From contig NC_035436.2 in NCBI RefSeq assembly GCF_002127325.2, forward strand, positions 82,085,716-82,149,715: a stretch of 64,000 bases of DNA. The letters run 5' to 3'. The translations under genes were made by a program, and so were the position numbers. Under the pieces are notes generated by a model. That model saw only the letters and a list, made by a program, of their open reading frames with translations, was not told the DNA's origin and ran no database searches. This document shows, piece after piece, positions 58,032 through 64,000 of this stretch; positions within the stretch are counted from its first letter, which is position 1, and every line of letters begins with the position of its first letter. Origin of the DNA: Helianthus annuus. Taxonomy: Eukaryota; Streptophyta; Magnoliopsida; Asterales; Asteraceae.

Positions 58032-58544
58032 GATGCTTTATGGGTTTTTCAAACTGCATATAAAACAGCAATAGGTACAACCCCATATAAGCTTGTCTAT
58101 GGAAAAAGTTGTTATTTGCCGGTAGAGATAGCACACAAAGCCTACTGGGCAATAAAAAACGTAAACTTAGACTTAGAAATGGCCGGTAAAAATCGATTTT
58201 GTCAATTAAATGAATTAGACGAATTAAGGAATCACGCATACTCCAACTCAGAAATTTATAAGGATAGAATGAAATATCTGCATGATAAACACATTAAACC
58301 AAATGAATTTCGGGTAGGAGATCAAGTTCTATTGTTTAATTCACGACTTCGATTATTTCCTAGTAAATTAAAGTCTAGGTGGTCGGGACCTTTTTCCATC
58401 ACCCACATTTTTCCACATGGTGCAATTGAAATTAAATCTCTAAATGGAATCCCGTTCAAAGTCAATGGCCAACGGCTAAAGCTTTATCAAGGATTTATTG
58501 CGCATGAAGAGGAGGAAATCTCGCTACAAGCGGCTGATGATTAA
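58032..58544 (+). pseudogene. Athila integrase, C-terminal part
   Basis: Continues the interrupted integrase at the duplicated [25 protein letters not shown], then [20 protein letters not shown] and [10 protein letters not shown], ending [16 protein letters not shown]. This is the usual C-terminal DNA-binding part (RVGDxVLL...GPF). The frame is open to TAA 58542. The ATG at 57930 is inside the solo LTR and irrelevant. Confidence 0.85.
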
Positions 58545-59352
58545 ACAAAGGTTTGAGCATCAACATCATATCTTGAAGGTAACGAATGACGGGAAAGCTT
58601 CTAAATCGGTAAGATTTCTAAAACCGAGTTTCGGGAAACAGGTCATTCACACGTGCACTAAAAAAAATTAAAATTTACCCGCCCACGGGGCCGTGTCCGC
58701 GTAACTGTCGGGATAAAAACCCCTTTTCTAGTCATTTCTTCACTTCCACACGACCCGTTTCCCCGCAAACTCTCTGGTTCCACCAGAAATTCCTGCAGAT
58801 TTCCATGTTTTTCTAAATTCTGACAATGTCAAGGTATGATTCTATCATCATAATTAGTTAGATTAATCACTTTCATGTAGTATAACATCAAAAATTTGGG
58901 GAAAATCTAGAGTTCTTCAACTTGAACCGAATCAAACCCCAAATTTTTGCTTAGATCTGTTAGTATTATTATAGATGCATGTTATAGGAAGTAAATCAAC
59001 TGGAATTGTTTGTAGATTTGCCCGATTTCAAACAAAAACCTCAAACCCTTATTTTTTAACCGAAAAAGATGAAATTGATAGGGTACACGGTTTGTTTTTG
59101 GAAAAAAAGGCATTTGGGGTTGCATTTTCGGGGAAAACCGCCCCTACTCAACCAAAAATTTTCAAGTTTTCGGGACCGGGTCGAAAAATTGGATTTTTGG
59201 GAAACAGACGCCTAAGCACGGGGGCGTGTCCAGCTGATTTCTAGCAAACATGGGGCGTGTCCACTGAACACGGGGTCGTGTTCAGCTGAATGTTTTCAGT
59301 TTTCTTCGAAAATATTACTGTTTCATGCTCATTATTTGGTGTTTTCTTTCAG
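58545..59352 (+). other. Athila spacer after pol
   Basis: No clear gene. Contains further CACGGGGCCGTG-like motifs near 58683, 59218 and 59268. An 89-codon frame (58975-59244) has ordinary low-complexity content; I regard it as noncoding. Confidence 0.5.
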
Positions 59353-59659
59353 ATGTCCAAGAAGTTTACTAGGTTCAACCCGAATGAGTGGGCTGCTCAA
59401 GCACGGTTTGAGATTCTCAAGACAAGGCCCGAAGAAAACCCCCGACAAGTTTGCTTGGATACTCTAGAAGCAGTAGGCCAAATCGACCGCTTCAACAACT
59501 TTGTTACTGGTCCACTAAGAGTAGCTCTTTGCTCTCGGCTCCACTCCGTGCATGAGTATAACATGGAATTTTATAGCATATTTGCTTTCAAGGCAAAAGC
59601 GGAGCCGTTTAACAATGATGGGGGTAATTTCGGTGTGCAGGGAATGTCCCTGCTAGGCG
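59353..59659 (+). pseudogene. Athila ORF1-like protein, N-terminal part, cut by Gypsy-4
   Basis: From ATG 59353 (MSKKFTRFNPNEWAAQ) the frame reads on to HEYNMEFYSIFAFKAK. This resembles the ORF found after pol in Athila elements (the Arabidopsis retrotransposon ORF-1 type family), of unknown function. It is truncated by the TGTGACATACC end of the Gypsy-4 LTR; the last few codons of the computed frame are LTR sequence. Confidence 0.6.
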
Positions 59660-62473
59660 TGTGACATACCAACAACGAGCCACTAATTACATTGAACCCA
59701 TACAAGTTTATAAATAAAATCCTCAATTATTAATGAAACATACCATCAACAAGTTTTAAACGAAAACCAACATGTTCAGCGGAAGCGAATAGTAAACCAA
59801 AGTTAAACTGTTTCAAAACCATTGTATAAATCAATAAGTCAATCACATGAATCCCTCCAGTCGACCCATGACCACTCCAGCTACTCCAGACAACAAGTTC
59901 CAAATCCAAGACATCTAACGACCTGCGAGCATGCGACAAGTGTATCAGACAACGCTGGTGAGTTCATAGTTTACGAAAACGTTGGTTACCAAGTGTTTAG
60001 TTTAATCCATTGAAATTGATTCCGAAAGTAATGTTGATAATATCTCGATACTGAACAAGACGGCTCCTGATGTATGTTTTGCCCGTTCCCCAGTGCTCCT
60101 ATCAAAACATTGGGCATGACTAGGTCATTAGTTCACACCCGTCCTCTCCGGTACGGGGTGAGGGTGCCAAAACTAAGTAGCGCTACCAACTAATACCCCG
60201 TTACCTCCCCAGTAACAAAAGATGGGACTTAAGAATGATAGGGTGAGATTATTATCCAACATCCCGGTTTTACCCAAAAGACTTATCCCTCCCCGGGATA
60301 CCCACTGACTGTCCCAACCACCGGGACGCATGCTCAAGAGAGATGAACTCACCTTAGTTTGCTCGGTAAGATTAAGTTACTTTACCCGTTCCAAGTTGGC
60401 CCACCAAACCCTATCGTGGTTACCAATCAACATCAGTTTTACACGCACATAAATCACATGTCTTTCATACACTTTACACCCGTAGCGTACAGGTAACACA
60501 CACACATGATCAAGCCAGTAGCGTACCAGAGATTCATATAACATGTAACAGTTTCCCTTATACATATCAGTTCATTGTTATCCCATAGCATGCATCTAAG
60601 TTATGCACAGTTCACATTACCCACTCCATCTTTCACATAACATTCTAATAGTTCATTCATTAATATCAAAGTGTGTAATTTAATCAAGTTAATGGTTCAC
60701 CAAAAACAGTATTACATATAACAGGTATTTCGTTCCCATACTAATCAACATATCCATGTGAGTGTCACCCGAGTCAAAACATGCTCCTAATCCTTAACCC
60801 ACACTATCATACACTCAAATAATATGTACAAATGTTAACATACATAATCATGATCATACAGTGGCATGCCGAAGAAATACCCTAAGTTTCGTCATAACCC
60901 AACAACAGTCACAATTTCTTGGTTCATCACAATTAATTAATTCACATAATACTAGAAACTATCATTGGCTACATTAATTGGATCACATTGGCCACCATTA
61001 TTTGATTATCATCTCCACCTTGTTTGATTAGATCAAGGTTACATCACATGGCTGCCAATCATTAATACTTGTTTATCCAACATAATACTTGTTTTAAATT
61101 CACATATAATCAACCAAACACTAAAATAATCAGTCAATAACATTCCACTCGGTCACATCAAATTCATAGATCACAATTCATGATCCACGTGTTTACTAGT
61201 TGTGATAACCTTGGTAATTTACCACATGTTCCATCCACTTATCCTCCATTTTATAACCATTTAAGCTTGGTATTTATTTTGAAGATGCCAGCCCACATAA
61301 CCCACACTTATTGGCGGCCCACTATCAATCAAAGAGTTCCAATCGTGAATTCAAAACACATGTGCATAACAGTTTCTAAAAGAACAATCAATCTCGCATT
61401 CTTAATTTCAAACAATAACAAGTTATCAATTTAACAAACTCATGTACGTCTGAAACGAGTGTTAACCCCTACTTCACAGCTAACTGGATCCTTACCAATC
61501 CCTATTCACTTATCGAATCACTATTGAACCAATAACATTATCATAACAAAATTATCAACAATTATAGGATACCCTAACAAGACACCATACAGCCAATTAC
61601 TTATAACATACCCGAACCCATTCACCACACACACATAGCCCTACCACCTATCAAACATGCCAATCGGCCAACCACAAGCATCATACCAGAACATGCATAC
61701 GTAGATATACTATCAAATACTCACATAACCAAGATCAAATAAATATGATTAATAAGAACATGAATTACTAAACACTAACCAAAACTAGAACGATGTCTCG
61801 CAGGGGGGGTCTCGATGTCTGCCGACGTGTTCCAAGAACGAGAGGGGAAGGGTGTTTAGGGTTTGTATGTGTTTGAATTATCTTGTTACGTGACTTATGG
61901 GTGTATACATGCTAGACCAATAGTCGACCCCCATAATATGTTCTACTTGGGCTTTACCAGGCCCAATCATGAATACAACGCATACTTGTGTTCGGGTCTC
62001 ATTCTTGTGTTCAATATAGTGCATGGAATCATATTAAATCGGAACAAGGGCTTGGATTGGTTTGGGCTTGCGAGACCGGCCCAAAGGGTAACAAAAGTTT
62101 AAATAATCAACCATATACTAATAACAACTCAACTCATAACAGTGGGCCAAAGACTAGCTTGTGTGTGGGCCGGATTGATTTGGAATTCAAACCCGTTCTC
62201 CTAAGCAAACACTTCAGATGTCAGGTATAAATAATTCATAAGCGTTAAATATAGTTTAATGCATCAACATGTCAGGTAGAGTTCATGTAGGTTACACTTA
62301 CGTTTAATATTTCATAACATTACACAATACTTAGGTTTTCACTAAACATCAACCCAAACGACACTTCAAATATTCATACATCAAGCACGAGCTACAACAT
62401 CAACGAATTAAGAAAATAGAATTGTGAACACGCAGTGCATAGAGGAAACACCTAGAAATTTCAGGTTGTCACA
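59660..62473 (-). mobile_element. Gypsy-4 3' LTR
   Basis: On the minus strand it runs TGTGACAACCTG... to ...GGTATGTCACA, 2814 bp, preceded by a PPT. It sits in the Athila ORF1-like gene. Only one copy is visible; AGGCG (59655-59659) would be the left target duplication, unconfirmed. Composition is AT-rich without genes. Confidence 0.8.
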
Positions 62474-62487
62474 TCATCCCCAACTTG
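62474..62487 (-). other. Polypurine tract of Gypsy-4
   Basis: The minus strand reads CAAGTTGGGGATGA directly before the LTR start. A second, similar block is at 62571-62613. Confidence 0.7.
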
Positions 62488-62570
62488 ATTGAAATTTCGT
62501 CCTGAAATTTGATAAGTATCCCAAACAACAAGGTGTTAGATCAGGATGACTGTGGATTTTCCTCGGGTAC

Positions 62571-62613
62571 CACATCATCCCCAACTTGAAAGTGAATTTC
62601 ATCCCGAAATTCG
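62571..62613 (-). repeat. Second copy of the PPT region of Gypsy-4
   Basis: CACATCATCCCCAACTTGA plus a following AATTTC-TCC-GAAATT stretch repeat the block at 62471-62512, about 100 bases away. Confidence 0.65.
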
Positions 62614-62749
62614 TCAATGATGTCCAAGGTTGAAACAACTGTTTGAACAATTGAAGATACTAGGGCTTCGTTCGATTATGGCGTTTTCACGTGAACTCCG
62701 GTCCACGTCTTGAGTTCCAACGAACACTCACGATTGGAATTTGACTAGG

Positions 62750-62990
62750 TTAACGAATCTTCACTTCCTGGTCCATGTGTTTAATAAATTCCTCCAGTAA
62801 AGGTATCATACGTGTTTCGTCAGGCAACCACTGCCTTAGATCCGAAACATAAACGACATCGCATACGTTACCCAATTCGTCGGGTAACTCGAGTTTGTAG
62901 GTTACGCTACCGATCCTTTCCAGACTGTTGAATGGTCCATTGTGACGCCATTTAAGCTTGCCATGCTTCCCAAGCATTCCACACCCTCCA
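62750..62990 (-). pseudogene. Gypsy-4 integrase C-terminal fragment
   Basis: The minus frame reads GKLKWRHNGPFNSLERIGSV, YKLELPDELGNV and VSDLRQWLPDE, matching the GPF/YKLELP/NLKKCL segment seen in Gypsy-1 and Gypsy-2. Downstream the chromodomain-like tail is not evident. Confidence 0.8.
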
Positions 62991-64000
62991 GTGTGAGACT
63001 TTCAACACGATATGATCGCCTACAGCGATCTTCCAGCATTTACCATGTTTATCAGCTTTCCTGACGGTCACGCGTTGCCGCGAATCGACTCCCATTCCAA
63101 ACAACCTTCCCAAGAATTTCGAGTACCAGTCCTGGACCAGTAATTAAGTTGTCAACCATCTCAGTCTCACAAGAAGGTTGGCATTATTGTCTATGTAATG
63201 CCTCAATAGAGCTGTCTTGTTACCAAGATGATAACTGCAACAGTAGTACCCAACCATAGGTAAGAATCCTTCCAATTTGCACCGAAGTCAGTCACACACA
63301 TGCTCGCAGCATGTCTTCGAGTGCCAGGAGAGTTCGTTTTCTCTGATCATTTGCCCAATGGCGATAAGCAATGCTCTGGTCCTGACGTAAGCCAAGGGTG
63401 TTGTGTATTGCCTGCCATAAATCATGCATAGATCAAATTCAGAGGTAACAGGAGTTGGCACCTCGTACCTAAAAGCCGCCTCTCTCAGGGGAACATTCAC
63501 AACTGTGAAGACTCGTCAGTTTTCTTGATTGCAAGAAAGAGTTCTGGTAACTTGAGTCCATCAACGATCACCCAGGTGATAATGTTTCCATTTCGTGTTG
63601 TAAGTAGACTAGCGACAAAATCCATGGCAGTTTGATCTCATTTCCATATATGTGTTCTGATTGCTAATATCCCACCTTGACTTTCGCACATGTCAAACAT
63701 CGTTCCCATGCGTGGCTATGTGGGCCTTCAGGCCCGGTCACCCACACTGGTCTTCAGGTTTTAATACATCCTATCAAAACTCCGACGAATAGGATATCGA
63801 GACCCGTGTGCTTCGCCTGCACCAGTTTCCCAAGGTTGCAGTATAGTGAGGTTCATATTCGTTCCATGAAGTAGCAAATATCGTCCGCCCTGCCAAAGGT
63901 TGCTTCCCCATGCCCCACATGGGTTAATCTTGAGAACTCTCTTCCTTCAGTTCTTCAGTTTGAGCAAGGCGAGTCTGATCAGGTATGTTAGAGTCGATAG
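62991..64000 (-). pseudogene. Gypsy-4 integrase core and zinc domain, heavily degraded
   Basis: On the minus strand broken pieces in order from right to left match the Gypsy integrase: EAHGSRYPIRRSFDRMY near 63755-63810 (zinc domain; the first two Pro/Gly positions changed), MDFVASL and WVIVDGLKLPEL near 63550-63630 (first Asp of the core), with stops between them. The 70-codon frame at 63288-63500 has no motif I recognise. Not functional; the element continues past the window. Confidence 0.65.

Overview
The window is transposon-dense plant nuclear DNA; I see no complete host gene. The Gypsy and Copia families, their very long LTRs (up to about 3.9 kb), Athila-type elements carrying CACGGGG-CGTG motifs and a proline-rich extra ORF upstream of a Gypsy gag all fit a large asterid genome, most likely Asteraceae. 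That species guess comes from remembered family style, not from a search.

Layout, left to right. (1) 1-8270 is a defective chromodomain-type Gypsy element (Gypsy-1, + strand). Its 3' LTR starts at 8271, runs to 11064 and resumes at 22341-22405. (2) That LTR is split by Copia-1 (11065-22335, - strand). Copia-1 has two identical 631-bp LTRs, a TGATA target duplication, a PBS, a PPT and unbroken long gag and pol reading frames, so it is the youngest and best preserved element. (3) 22406-26382 is the 3' part of an older Gypsy (Gypsy-2), into whose pol Gypsy-1 seems to have inserted. (4) 26614-46983 is one copy of a ~4-kb Gypsy-type LTR (LTR-X). It was hit by a Mutator-type MITE and, at an internal TA microsatellite, by a cluster of insertions: a 6.6-kb Helitron carrying host-gene exons, two TIR elements (TIR-A, TIR-B), Copia-2 inside TIR-B, and a palindromic MITE (TIR-C). 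(5) 47894-59659 is a decayed Athila-like Gypsy element whose integrase gene is split by a clean 3.9-kb solo LTR (54096-58031, TSD GATGC) of the LTR-X family. (6) 59660-64000 is a minus-strand Gypsy (Gypsy-4) whose LTR interrupts the Athila ORF1-like gene; its degraded integrase runs off the right edge.

Functionally, only Copia-1 looks able to supply proteins. Copia-2 keeps a broken gag, LTRs, PBS and PPT but no pol. The two Copia elements share an unusual plan: an oversized Gag with two zinc knuckles, a coiled coil and a CPPPV block; a leader packed with a short CGAA-containing motif that recurs in the LTR; and a ~2-kb noncoding 3' tail with several PPT-like AGGGGGAG copies. The most interesting points are Copia-1's Gag/Pol junction (two in-frame stops next to a good splice-acceptor-like sequence), these motif arrays, and the Helitron with fragments resembling a nucleotide-sugar transporter, a PI4K-gamma ubiquitin-like domain, an NRAMP transporter and possibly guanosine deaminase. 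Family calls come from motifs read by eye.
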